The notes under the pieces were generated by a model. It was not told the DNA's origin and ran no database searches. It worked only from the letters and a program-made list of their open reading frames with translations. A stretch of DNA of 64,000 nucleotides from Glandiceps talaboti (lineage: Eukaryota; Hemichordata; Enteropneusta; Spengelidae): contig NC_135561.1 of assembly GCF_964340395.1 (NCBI RefSeq), positions 11,751,461 through 11,815,460 of the forward strand, in the 5' to 3' direction. The stretch's first letter is position 1, and every line of letters starts with the position of its first letter. Made by a program: the position numbers and the translations under genes. Shown here one piece after another: positions 39,301 through 50,860 of the stretch.

Positions 39301-42300
39301 AACACATGTTATGCTATGCTAGAACCGGGTAGTCTGTATTGTTATATAGGTCTTAGATGTGTTATACAGAATGAACCTTCCCACCATCTAATAGATTATC
39401 AGTCAGGGACCTGACTACAAGCAAGCACAAATAAGGAGAGAGAAACATCTACCCTTGAGTCATAAGAGTCTTTGTATTTCCAAAATATGTACCGTTACTA
39501 TTTTGTTGACATCAAATATTGATTTTTTTCGCTAGGTTTAACAAGAGATGAGAGTGAGTTATCACCACTACAGAAAAAGATGGCGACGAAGTAAGTCTTT
39601 CATATTTATTTTGTTTTTATACTGTAAGTACAATTGTATATTATTCACCAATATTTGCTTTGTTCAACTGAGGAAAATATAAGTATGAGTGAACTAAGAG
39701 GCCTTGTCACTATGAGTCACTAGGCAAATAGCAATAAACCCTTAGGTCACGAGTATTTTCCTGCTGAGTAAAGAAATATATTGGTGAATAAAATAATTCT
39801 ACCTTCTCAAGCATAATTTAATGAAAAATCAGGAAAAATAATGGCGATTTGTAATGTTTTGACTCATATTTCGAGCACCGCAAAACCAGTGATGGGCACA
39901 CAAGCTGTCGTGACGTACAATGACCAGGGTTTAAAATCCATATTTTCTGTTCAAAGACAATAGCTTGGCTTGATTGTCATTAAATATAATCTAGTTCATA
40001 TACGATATGAGTTACGATAACTACGATCATCTCCACTCACATACAGTCAGTGTCCATAAAACTGTTAATCTGGCTAAATTGCCTGCTGGGCCAAGGGTAA
40101 ACATTGCATGTCAGTAGTAACCCATCACAAACTGACAGACAGTTGTAATTGGTTACTTTCTTCAGATAATTGCTAATTGCAATAATATTTACTAAGGAAC
40201 TCTACATATATCGTGGGGACGCGGTTACATCATCATGTTTATTTGAACGCTGTCAGGGGTAGCACAGATTTCTGTGCTAGAGTAAAGACTTTGACTCTGC
40301 ATGAGTGGAGATGATCGTAGTAATTCTAACTCATATTGTGTAGGAACTAGACTACATTAAACATGATGTACACATTAGTAGGTGGGTTTTACGTATTAAT
40401 GTGACCATTTGGATGACAAATGGATATTTATTTTGGATTTTTTAATTTGATAAAATAACCTTACTATATTTTTCTACATGGGAAAAGCAATGCGAAACAG
40501 TATACACAAAGTCCTTGTTTGTGATTTAATAAGTTGCAAAACACTTAGCAACTTAGTTTGTTATGGTACATACAACAAAATACATTTTACACATTTGTCA
40601 ATGTTTCGCAATTTATTGAGGACTTGGCGCATTTTCTTTCACAATGTATTTCCAAGTAGAAAAACAAAGTAGAGGGGAACGCCACGCCAGGAAATAGAGA
40701 CATTTTCATAAACTATGGGTTCTAGAGAGTCATTTCATGATTTTACATCACCTACAATTACTTATAATTACAGGTATCTTTGCTAAGGGCTATTGCATTA
40801 TGGGAGATGGCAGATACTTTATTCAATGGTTGAACACTAGATATCTACGAAAGTTGTTTCACACTGAAGTCTATAGCATTTTGTCCTCATGAATAATATA
40901 TTTCTACTCTCTCCCATGATGCAATAGCCCATAGCATAGATACCCTATAAATGCACAACATCAACTTGATGTTTCTCTGACATCGCAAATAATTGTAGGT
41001 GATGATAAGAAAATGTCTCTATTTCCTGGAGTGGTGTTCCGCTTTAAAAATCCAAAGTAACTAGCTGTATAGAAGAATTGGATTAAAACCACACCAGAGA
41101 TAAATCGGATTAATTATTGCAATTTGAGGAAAAGGATGGATGCTTGCTGTTTTTTTACTCGACAGTAAAACTGTTTTTGTGATTTCATTCACAGGAGAAT
41201 GCCAACAATTTTAGAATATTATAGCTACATATTTTATTTCCAAGCCCTTGTGGTGGGTCCAGTCTGTTTTTACAACAACTACATAGATTTTATTGAAGGC
41301 AGGCATATTGTTCCTTATGTTTTAAAAACTAAGGACGGGAAAGAAATTGTAGTGCACAAAGAGCCTCCAGTGTGGGTGAGTAAAAAACCTGATAGCCAGT
41401 AGTGTTTTTTAAAAATATGTATTTATTTCAGCCTGAACAAAATGTGACAAATTGTTCTTGAAATATGGTTATCACGTAAGACTTTCTGAGGTCAAGGCGT
41501 GAAATGAAAAAAATCAGCACTTCAGCAATGTATGCCAGTAAATCCTACCAGTAACATGTAATGTGTAGCTGTTCTATTACTTGTACTAGGTAACTGGGAA
41601 AAAAATTGACGGATGCGGTTCATACTACCCACAAAAGAAAACTTCCAATGTACCACACCCTTTATTGCTTTCATTCACAGACTAATCAGTTCTATATTTG
41701 GACTGTCGAAGGGAAGTAAGGTAAACCAACACAGGTCAATATCACTTATACTGTTTTCTTTTTCTGTCTTTTTTTTTCTCTCTCTCTCCCTTTTTCTCTC
41801 TCCTACACTGGAATTGTGATTTCTTCTACCAGAAAGTTGTTTTTGGAAAACTCCTGTTTAGCATAGCTATGGCTGCCATTCTACTGAAACTGGTACCCAG
41901 ATATCCGCTTATGGGTAATGTCAGTAAGTATGAACATTCTTTGTTTTAAAGTTTTATTGTAAGCACATTCCAGGCTTTGAATTTAGCTGTCACCTTGAGT
42001 CTGATGGCCACTGAATTTTTGACTGTTATATCTCATGTCTCACCCTTCAAAGTCTAAGCTTTCACAGCTAAATATGTTAGTACGCCCTCAAACAATTACA
42101 AGCTGCCATTGCCCAGCAACAAATTGACCAATCATAGAGTTCCTTTTATACTATCCATGTCAGCTGTTTTATCCTAACATGGCTGCCTCCAACATTGAAA
42201 TTAAAGAAGGTTGAAAAGTAATTTGAAATACACGACCTTAGGAGTAAAAATTAGACAATTCAGACAGTTTTGGATCATCACAGAATCAACAACAAGGTAT

Positions 42301-42597
42301 TGGCATTTGTATTTTACAGTCTGTAAGTCACTATGGTCAGGTGACAACTAACATTACAGTCAGTCATATAATGGATTTACATAAAGTCAAAATATAAGGT
42401 ACCTAGTTATTCATCGTGTGAATATTGCATTGTTGTACAATCAACTTTCAGATAACACGGAAGTCTTCAATTCATCTTTATTGTATAAATTTTGGTATGT
42501 ATGGGTGTCTGTCGAAGTTGCCAAATCCAAGTACTTCTTTGCATGGATCTATGGTGAGTTTGTATTGCATTGTAGTCACGACAATAGACAGACAGAA

Positions 42598-42628
<31 letters not shown>

Positions 42629-42663
42629 TGAATTTATGGTTAGTTGGTGACACAGACAGACTT

Positions 42664-42741
<78 letters not shown>

Positions 42742-45636
42742 TTGGTAGGTAAAACATACCCAAGATCCTCCTTCCTCCCATCCTACATATTTTAGCAAGA
42801 TGTTCTGATGTACTTAGGTCCAAACTTGTGGTAGTACCATCGAATCTAGAAATGGATACCTTTACCGATGTATCCCTTCTGTATTGGGGTTCCCAAATTT
42901 CCCCTACTGTTGCAATTCACACAAATATTTGCAAAAAATCACTCAAAAAACTTACATGTAGACAAACTCAAAATGTACACAAACTCAAAACGCAATGACA
43001 GTCTCACATTTGCCCCCATACCCACCCCACACATGCATAATCACACGCAATCACTAAGACAGGACTTATGCAGTGTTACACTCTCTGATTTTACCTGTAA
43101 AACGGTATGTATGTATGTCTGCACCAATATAGGATACCACGGTTATTGCTGTGTTCCTTTTTATTTCCATTCAGCTGATGCTGTCAACAATGCATCGGGT
43201 CTTGGATTCAATGGTTATGATGAAAAAGGCACTGCGAAATGGGATCTGGTAACAAATATTGATGTCAAAGGCTTTGAGGTACGTTTATGGGTTTTCCCAT
43301 CTCTTTGTTATTGTCTTTGTCTCCTCAGTTCATTTTTCCCTCTCTGTTTTTGAGTTTCCACTGTTGGCAACAGTTGCAAAAGATGAATTGATATGATGAA
43401 GATAATTCATAAATTTATGTATTACTTCTGTGTTCAAAGTGCTGTGAATTCATTCAAAGTGCTGTGAATCTCATGCAGTATTTAATGATTTTCATCACTG
43501 ATATTTTTCTTCAGACGGCAACTAGCTTAAAAGTTCTCATTGACTGTTGGAACAAGCAGACCAATGTTTGGCTACGATATGTGTGCTACGATCGTGTTCC
43601 CTTCCAAAAGACGTTATTAACATTCATTTTGTCGTCAATGTGGCATGGTTTTTTTCCTGGCTATTTCTGGACATTCATACAAGGTGCCTTCATAACTGCA
43701 GCTGGCAAACGGGTAAGTGAACTGTGTAACAAAATAGTAAGATTTTATGTAAACCTTCATGCATTGTCCTTGAGAAATTGTTTGATGGAACCCACTATTC
43801 TACATAGGCATTGAGATAACTCTGTAAATCATAGGGTGGAACCCAGTACGTTTTAGTCCCAGTGAGAACCCTGATTATTAAGTGAAATCAAAGGGTTGAA
43901 CTCAGTACTCCATAGGCCCAGTGAGAACCCTGATTATTAGGTGAAATCATAGGGTGGAACCCACTACTCTATAAAGGTCTGGGGAGTACCCTGATTATTA
44001 TAGGTGAAATCATAGGGTGGAACCCACTACTCTATAAAGGTCTGGGAGTACCCTGATTATTAGGTGAAATCATAGGATGGAACCCACTACTCTATAAGGT
44101 CTGAGTAGAACCCTGATTATTAGGTGAAATCATAGGGTGGAACCCACTACTCTATAAAGTTCTGGGTAGAACCCTGATTATTAGGTGAAATCATAGGGTG
44201 GAACCCACTACTCTATAAAGGTCTGGGTAGAACCCTGATTATTAGGTGAAATCATAGGGTGGAACCCACTACTCTATAAAGGTCTGGGTAGAACCCTGAT
44301 TATTAGGTGAAATCATAGGGTGGAACCCACTACTCTATAAAGGTCTGGGTAGAACCCTGATTATTAGGTGAAATCATAGGATGGAACCCACTACTCTATA
44401 AAGGTCTGGGTAGAACCCTGATTATTAGGTGAAATCATAGGGTGGAACCCACTACTCTATAAAGGTCTGGGTAGAACCCTGATTATTAGGTGAAATCATA
44501 GGGTGGAACCCACTACTCTATAAAGGTCTGGGTAGAACCCTGATTATTAGGTGAAATCATAGGGTGGAACCCACTACTCTATAAAGGTCTGGGTAGAACC
44601 CTGATTATTAGGTGAAATCATAGGATGGAACCCACTACTCTATAAAGGTCTGGGTAGAACCCTGATTATTAGGTGAAACCATAGGGTGGAACCCACTACT
44701 CTATAAAGGTCTGGGGGGTGAACCCTGATTATTAGGTGAAATCATAGGGTGGAACCCAGTATTCTATAAAGGTCTGGGTAGAACCCTGATTATTAGGCAA
44801 AAACCTACTACTCTATTTAAATAATTGTTTAAATCTAACTTTTTTGGAAACTGGAAAATGTGTATATAGCCCTGATAAACAAATCCTGCCTTATTTTTTC
44901 TTCTGGGTTCTTAATATTTTTGGCACTTTGTAAAAATTACCTAACTTCCCACTAACGTTTAGAATAGTGAATAATGATTTATTACCATAAAGTAATATTT
45001 TATTTGGTGTACAGTAGCACAAATGAACCAGAATATAAATATTGTTGTTGTAACTTGTTCATGTGACTGATAATGACATAATCTTGTGCCCATCGTTTCC
45101 CTTTCAGATACGGCAAAACATCAGGCCATACTTCCAGGGGTCAAAGGGCACAAGAACATTCTATGACATCGTGACTTGGTTTGGTACTCATATCGCGTTA
45201 GCTTATCTCATCCTACCATTTACATTACTGAAGAATGATGTCATCATAAACTATTATTCGTAAGTGAATCCTGTTTTTTCAACTTGTATTATGTTTACCG
45301 ATATGTTACTCAGTTCTGTGCAGAGTGTACAATATTATTACAACTATTAAAGTCATTTTATCTAACAAAACAGTTTTTTTTTTAAAACTTTCTATTTGTA
45401 GCCAGTACAGCTGTAATGATAATTTATAATTTGCTATTTTTTCCAACAGGTCAATGTATTTTTCAATTCACATCATAGCCCTGTCTGCTTTACTATGTCT
45501 TCCCATGAAAAAACCACCAACAAAGAAAATCACTGCAGATCAAGGGATCATTGAGGATGTCAAAGCCACTGGAAACGGCCATCTTGTCGTCAAAGCCAAT
45601 GGTAATGGAACCCTGGACGCTAAGAAACGACAATGA
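28316..45636 (+). CDS. MBOAT2-like: Lysophospholipid acyltransferase, MBOAT1/MBOAT2 type
   Basis: ER multi-pass enzyme that re-acylates lysophospholipids (Lands cycle). Exons: 28316-28381, 32579-32724, 37927-38097, 38878-38933, 39536-39590, 41195-41375, 41833-41923, 42452-42553, 43175-43278, 43515-43712, 45108-45259, 45450-45636; 1509 nt, 502 aa with all phases closing. Several hydrophobic helices are visible from residue 24 on. Family blocks: GPMMVMTEKVTSLAF (128-142), RMPTILEYYSY (166-176), DAVNNASGLGFNGYDEKG (about 291-308), WNKQTNVWL (336-344, expected catalytic Asn337) and SSMWHGFFPGYF (364-375, expected catalytic His368). These match human MBOAT2 (DAINNAAGFGFRGYDENG, WNIQTALWL, SAIWHGVYPGYY). 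The C-terminus KKRQ fits a KKXX ER-retrieval signal. The exon 3 donor is copied in a 13-unit array. MBOAT1 versus MBOAT2, and so substrate preference, cannot be decided. Confidence 0.95.
29090..29165. mobile_element. Family C foldback element, partial copy 2
   Basis: GGGACAATTGTCAGAATCGAG and CTCCGTTTGCAAG match the right half of the element at 7343-7446. In MBOAT intron 1. Confidence 0.5.
30347..30390. repeat. (CAA)n microsatellite
   Basis: About 14 CAA units in MBOAT intron 1. Confidence 0.93.
30774..31117 (+). mobile_element. Inverted-repeat element, family A, complete copy
   Basis: It starts AAGCCTAAAAAAAATAGTTG..TTGGTTCCGGTTACC and ends GTGTAACTGAAACCACACAATT..TTAGGCCT, inverted copies of each other. 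The interior of about 280 bp (AACTGTTCTTCCAATCTGTAATGGCTGTAC) is shared with 54243-54636. No transposase, so non-autonomous. In MBOAT intron 1. Confidence 0.8.
31576..31898 (+). mobile_element. Inverted-repeat element, family A, diverged copy
   Basis: It begins AAAAAAATTATTTGGTTCTTGTAACCC and ends GTGTTACCAGAACCACAATTTTTTTTT, the same inverted ends as the family without the outer AGGCCT. The interior is largely different or decayed. It lies 460 bp from the complete copy, in the same orientation. Confidence 0.6.
32847..32866. repeat. Poly(C) run
   Basis: About 20 consecutive C just inside MBOAT intron 2. Similar runs occur at 25753 (C), 12480 (G) and 51350 (G). Length in the assembly is unreliable. 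Confidence 0.85.
34578..34650. repeat. 36-bp tandem repeat, about three copies
   Basis: Copies of ATC.GATTGGTTTGAAAAAA followed by AATGCA(C/A)TCA, near-identical, in MBOAT intron 2. Confidence 0.85.
36556..37007. repeat. 226-bp tandem duplication
   Basis: Two direct copies of a 226-bp segment, from ATAACTGTATTTC(G/T)CACCC to CAGAATGACTTCACTTATTT, at roughly 95% identity. The unit includes GGGGAATGCCACTCCA, the end of the family E foldback (40674). It looks like a recent duplication inside an older element in MBOAT intron 2. Confidence 0.9.
38090..38680 (+). repeat. 44/45-bp minisatellite, 13 copies, starting on the MBOAT exon 3 donor
   Basis: Copy 1 begins with the last 8 coding bases of exon 3 (CACATTGG) followed by the donor GTAAGTGAATCATTG. 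Twelve further copies fill the start of intron 3 at 44-51 bp spacing. Twelve of the thirteen keep GTAAGT; the fourth reads GGTGAAGT. Most units also carry GTGTAGGTAA or GTGTAAGTAA. Reading past the true donor meets TAA at once (GGG TAA), so use of an inner donor would end the protein. Confidence 0.95.
39645..39930 (+). mobile_element. Family B foldback repeat, copy 3
   Basis: TTATTCACCAATATTTGCTTTGTTCAAC and its inverse AAAGAAATATATTGGTGAATAA flank a centre with AGAGGCCTTGTCACTATGAGTCACTAG. The conserved tail ends GCTGTCGTGACGTACAATGACCAGGG. In MBOAT intron 5. Confidence 0.8.
39989..40352. mobile_element. Foldback element (family D), copy 2
   Basis: Inverted repeats of about 65 bp: ATCTAGTTC..ATATGAGTTA then CTACGATCATCTCCACTCA on the left, TGAGTGGAGATGATCGTAG..TAACTCATAT..GAACTAGA on the right. 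The interior GCATGTCAGTAGTAACCCATC..CAAACTGACAG is shared with 14661-15077, although the terminal repeats differ. In MBOAT intron 5. Confidence 0.8.
40674..41042. mobile_element. Near-perfect foldback element (family E)
   Basis: Left GGGGAACGCCACGCCAGGAAATAGAGACATTTT and right AAAATGTCTCTATTTCCTGGAGTGGTGTTCCGC are inverted at about 30 of 33 positions. The inner arms also pair (GGGCTATTGCATTATGGGAGA with TCTCCCATGATGCAATAGCCC). Nearly the whole 369 bp can fold on itself. Fragments occur at 36597, about 37640 and 62700. In MBOAT intron 5. Confidence 0.85.
42585..42738. repeat. (CAGA)n and (CA)n compound microsatellite
   Basis: A CAGA run at about 42585-42628 and a CA run of about 75 bp at 42664-42738, directly after MBOAT exon 8. 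The open frames it gives on both strands are not coding. Confidence 0.95.
43804..44810. repeat. 61-bp minisatellite, about 16 copies, in MBOAT intron 10
   Basis: Near-identical 61-bp units containing GGGTGGAACCCACTACTC, TATAAAGGTCTGGGTAG and AACCCTGATTATTAGGTG. It starts about 90 bp after the exon 10 donor. Inner copies are nearly identical and edge copies more diverged, the usual sign of ongoing homogenisation. The collapsed length in an assembly may be wrong. Confidence 0.95.
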
Positions 45637-47569
45637 GAGTTTATTGCTTATTTACACAAGATTTTGAAATCAACCCAAGATGTAGTCAGCTTTTGAGTCT
45701 GTATCACCGAATGCTTTTTTTTTGCCTAATGGATGTATATTATTGAAAGATCATTTCAATTGCTGCCACTAGGTGGCGCTGTGCTAAAAATCCCATATTT
45801 GTTCATGCAAATTCCACGAATGCTAATTAGATGTCACTGGCTGATTGATGTACAAAACATGCAAATGAGTCCAAGTGTGAAAGTAGCCAATCAGAAGTCA
45901 TTAAACAGGATGTGAAGAGCAGGATTTCCTTTGATAAGAAGATAAGAGGTTCTGAAGAAGGCAGAAAGGAAAAAAAAAAAAGACCACAGCGTATTACAAA
46001 GTTGATGCAAGACATTTTGTTCAGGGAGCTTTTGTCATTTTGTGCTGTTATTACTGATTGGTATTTCTTGTTTACCAATCTGTGTTGTTTTTTACAAACA
46101 TACTTTTAGCATAATTTTGACTTAAATTTTTTTTAGAAGTCTGCCATGTTGTAAAAATTGCTGTTTTCTGATGCTAATTACATATTTTGTCATGTAAACA
46201 GTTGAAAAAATTGAAAACAATGACAAAATGATAATTTAAGCAAATTTGGTCAACAAACCGACACATTATTTAGAAAATGGTCACAAAATTCAAGTGTTTC
46301 TTAAAACAATGGTGGTGATGCCGATGACAATGACATTGGTGCCGATAAGAGCAATACATACTGATACAGTCATTAATTAAGTAAAATTTGACTTCAGTAC
46401 TTTTGCAAATTTTCTTGTGCTCTACTTTTTCTTGAATTTCCTTTCAACCTCCTTTCTTCCTCTTCAAATTTATGCTTGACCGAGTGCATCACCTTTTGAA
46501 ATATTTCAGTTTGCTTTTTTGTACCAAAATTTATCAAATTTCAAGCAAAATCAAACATGGCCGCTACTTGTTGACCTTTGAACTTAAGAGTTGAATAACC
46601 ATTGGTTACCAGAAAATATTTGTGATCGTGACACATTCATACAAAAGTTACAGGTAGTGTGGTCAATATAATATGATATAATTTGTTCACCTTAATTTCT
46701 TGCCATATGTTTTTGACCATCTAGACTGTCTGAAACCTTTCTAAAAACAATTAAAACGACAAAACAGGCATGGTCCTTTTGCTAAAGTTTTGGAACCCTT
46801 GCAACTCAGAAAATGTTGTCACTTTTTGTAGATTTCTAGACCTTGTGCCATAATAGAGAGATTAAGCATGTGCCGCATGTCATCAAAATGTGCAGATGTA
46901 AGACATTCGATTCTCCTCAGTGAGTCGTATTTGACAAGAAACCAGCAAGTTTATTATAAGTGAATACGAGAGCTTATATGGCATAAGTACCCCCTGTTTA
47001 CCGTCAAATTTCACCAAGAATTAATTGAAAATATACTTCAACTAATTTGTAAAGAAATAAGTGCGATTATAACGTGATCTACTAAAAAATCTAAACGTGA
47101 AATACCTGTGGTACAAAACGTAGTGCTGCGATCATCTTCGTTTCCAGTGTTAATGTTCAAATTCAGGTTAGCACTTTGGAAGTGTTGCTTAATCACTTTT
47201 GCCATAACGAGATGGAGACGAGAAGCCGTTTGTCATGTCTAGTTCCCATACTTTTTTTTTTCTCTTTAACAAATTTTATTCAAATTTTCATACTAGTTCT
47301 CATATTAGCACTGCTTAATCTCTGTAATGTTGGTGACGAAACGTTTTCAAAAACTTGGGCTATGCAGGTAGATTTTACCTACTCACCGCAGTTTAGAGGA
47401 AAAGTCCAATCAGACTTATTGAATTTACATAAATAGCATCAACTGCAGCTGCCTTGAAAGATAAACCTGACGTCATTTTTTTTATTATTAGTCCTGGTGC
47501 ATAGAAAAATGTAGTATATAAATTCTTTCCTTTACAAGGAATAAGAAGAAAAAACTAACAAACAGCTCA

Positions 47570-47930
47570 TCTAAGGATTATTTACAATCACAGAATTGTC
47601 TGCCAAAGCAACTGAGAAAAAAGAGTACTTTTATAGATAATAATTATAACAAAAAGATTGTTTTAGATGGCTTGCGAGGTCAAAGGTTAAAGTAGAAAGA
47701 GTTGGCGAGTCAAAAATTGTCAGCCAAAGCAGCAGAAAACATGTACTTTGATAGATCATAATTTCAGTGTAAACAAAAAGATTGTTTTAGATGGCTTGTG
47801 AGGTCAATGGTTCAGAAGAAAGAAAAAAAAGCATGCAGCTGGAAATGAGTACTTTTACATGTTATAATTTCAATGTAAACAAAACGATTGTTTTAGATGG
47901 CTTGTGAAGTCAAAGGTTAAAGGGTGCATG
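47570..47930. repeat. Tandem repeat of about 115-120 bp, three copies
   Basis: Three diverged direct copies share AACAAAA.GATTGTTTTAGATGGCTTG(C/T)GA.GTCAA and AGTACTTT.ATAG.T.ATAATT, downstream of MBOAT. Confidence 0.8.
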
Positions 47931-48545
47931 AAGAATTTGCTGATGACACAGAAGATTATATCTTGTAAAGATAATAATATACTGTGCGTTATTCAGAAAT
48001 CGGATTGCCCTGCCCTTGACTGTGAAATTGTTGACATTTGTGTACAACTCCACTCTTCCAGTATGTTTAACAACTGATGAAACCTTCAAAATATAAAATG
48101 ATAATATATACTTAATAAGTAACAACTCATCTTCACTGATTTAGATATGTGTTCAGTAGATACAACTCACTAAGTCTTAACAGAGTAGAAATCTTTTTGA
48201 AAACAGTTCAGTACAACTCGGTAACAGCACAAATTTTGTAAAAGTGTTCAAGAACATACAATTCAGTAAAATAGTAAAAATTTTTGTAAAACCATTCCCA
48301 CCTTGTATGTTGGAATGCTGTGATTAATATATTGCACCTGATTTGTGATGAATTGGTCATGTGACCATGTGATAGTTTTTGATCTAATTTATTGGTTAAT
48401 ATCAGTCATGTGATTTCTGTTTGTTGTCATGTGACAAATTTGCTTGTGCTCATGAAATGATCTTGTGATAATCTTTTAGTTTGTTTTTATTGGTCTTCTG
48501 ATTATTGTGTTATTTATTGTTTAAGATGTCAGTCATGCGATGCCA

Positions 48546-48770
48546 ATTAGTAGTCATGTGATCACTGCATTTTCATTGGTTAAGAGATGAGCATGTAACC
48601 TTTATTGTCATGTGATCACTGCATTTTCGTTGGTTAAGAGATGATCATGTGATAACCTTTATTGTCATGTGATCACTGCATTTTCATTGGTTAAGAGATG
48701 ATCATGTGATCACCTTTATTGTCATGTGATCACTGCATTTCATTGGTTAAGAGATGATCACATGATACCC
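48546..48770. repeat. Minisatellite of about 57 bp, four copies, with TCATGTGA motifs
   Basis: Units contain GTCATGTGATCACTGCATTT, CATTGGTTAAGAGATGA and ACCTTTATT. With neighbouring sequence from 48355 there are about nine TCATGTGA or close E-box motifs in 400 bp. The motif equals the M-box of MITF/TFE factors, but here it comes largely with the repeat. Confidence 0.85.
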
Positions 48771-49503
48771 TTTCAATTTACATGATGATTAATCAATTTC
48801 AAATAATTACTTTAAGGCATGTCTTCCATGTCTGGTATCTTATGCTAGGTTGCCAGAATTGTTGTTTTGTTCGGCTTTATCTCTCTCTGCAATGAGTACA
48901 GGCGTACATTAGTGGCATGGCATGACATGGCATTTCTTACAGAGTGTTGTCCACCTTGGTTAGTCGAGTTTCCTGTTTAGTCACCTTGATTCCACCATTA
49001 AAGTCACTTCGGGAGGGTTAGGGACGATCTCACAATGTCGCACAAGCTCAATAAACGAACATTGTTCATTTAGCACAAAAACCCCTCCCCCTCCCCTACA
49101 GAACATTCACAAGTGCGATACATCATGTAAAAAATCAAAGCACTATTGAGGCCCAAGGATTTGGAAGATTTGTGAGAGTTTTGAAATTGATTACTATGAT
49201 CATGGCACGATAATTAATTGAATGTAAATGTATTGTAATTAGGAAATTGCTTGATTTGTTCTCAGGATTGGCACATTACTTCAAATGCCACAAGTATTAG
49301 TATGTAGATGTATTTACATAGATGGAGTGTATCAATATACGTAGAATCAAAAAGTAGTTCTAATGATGACCAACTAATGCCACAACAGTATGGGAAAGTG
49401 TCAAGAAAGTAATGGACACATTTCACAACAAAAACAGAAATCCGGATATTTTATTTTTTTGATTGCGTACGAAATTAAAATCTTTAGCTGTGTTACTTAT
49501 TCA

Positions 49504-49882
49504 GGGTATGGTAGTTGAACATCTAAGGTTTTATACCCATATATGGGAGTTGAACATCTAAGGTTTTTGTACCCATATATGGTAGTTGAACATCCAAGGT
49601 TCTTATACCCATATATGGTAGTTGAACATCCAATGTTCTTATACCCATATATGGTAGTTGAACATCTAAGGTTTTATACCCATATATGGTAGTTGAACAT
49701 CTAAGGTTTTATACCCATATATGGTAGTTGAACATCTAAGGTTTTTGTCTAAGGTTTTTGTACCCATATATGGTAGTTGAACATCTAAGGTTTTATACCC
49801 ATATATGGTACTTGAACATCCAAGGGGTCTTATACCCATATATGGTAGTTGAACATCCAAGGGATCTTACACCCATATATGG
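49504..49882. repeat. 33-36-bp minisatellite, about 11 copies
   Basis: Units of the form GGTAGTTGAACATCTAAGG followed by TTTTATACCCATATAT. The open minus-strand frame it makes is not coding. Confidence 0.92.
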
Positions 49883-50439
49883 TTAGATAAATGGTCAGTA
49901 ATTTACATAAAACTGTTTGTGGTGTACATTGTACAGTGCCAATAATTATGTCTTTCCATGTGGCTCACACACAAATACTGTTTTTGTGACACGATTCCGT
50001 GCATTGCGTTTTGTGTTGGACCTTGCTTCCATTTCATGTGTTTCAAGACACAAGAGTGAACATTTAGTCTGACAAACTATCACTCAAATATCCACAAGAC
50101 AAATAAATTATTGAAAGGAAATAAGTTGTGGCATTATTTGGAACCGAAGTGTGTTACATGTAAATCTAAATTGCTTCCATTTAGTAATAATAGTGAGAGG
50201 TATAGTATTTTCTACAGTGATTGTATCACATTGTATTTTGTGGTGTGCGTGTGTATTTTTATAAATTTGTAAGTATTAATAGATAGAGGGGTGGTATAGA
50301 AAAGACTGCGGAGAAACAGTCAAGGAAGATTAAGACAGACCTTGTTATAGTTACAGTAAATTTTGATCCAATCTAGTGTCCTAGATTTAAAACGCAACCA
50401 TCAATAAACCAACCATCAATAGAGTTCATATAAAGTGTA

Positions 50440-50860
50440 GATGTAGAGTACGCAAGGCAGGAGAAGCTAACTTTTGTTTCACTCACCTCCCTGCAAACTT
50501 AGCCTTCAGTACAGAATCCTTAAATGTGTCTCTATCAGTATAGCGCCCTCACAGGACATGTATACATAAGTTGAGAGCCTGATGCCTCACAGTAATGTGT
50601 CCATTGTGAAAGTGCCCTTACAGGGAAATGTGTACATCCGTATAGCGCCCTCACTGGAGAGACATGTCAATAGTAAAATTGTAGTGAAATATGTACTTCA
50701 GTATACTGCCCACACAGCTAGAGTATGTGTATACATCAGAATACCTCCCTTTAGCATTAGTGTACAGTGCCGTCACAGGAAATTTGTTCATCAGTACTGT
50801 TTGACGCCCTCACAGGGAATGTGTTCATCAATACTGTATAGCAATGAAAATATTTTTAGA
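50440..50860. repeat. Degenerate tandem repeats with GCGCCCTCACAGG motif
   Basis: Irregularly spaced copies of TATAGCGCCCTCACAGGGAA..GTGT.CATCAGTA, about 30-60 bp apart. Strongly diverged. Confidence 0.65.

Noticed and set aside
41691-41728. Possible extra MBOAT exon after ATTCACAG with donor GTAAGG
   Set aside because: Including it breaks the frame of the following exon; exon 6 joined directly to 41833 gives a gap-free match to human MBOAT2.
43464-43814. 116-residue open frame as a stand-alone gene
   Set aside because: Its useful part is MBOAT exon 10 (43515-43712); the ends are intron read-through.
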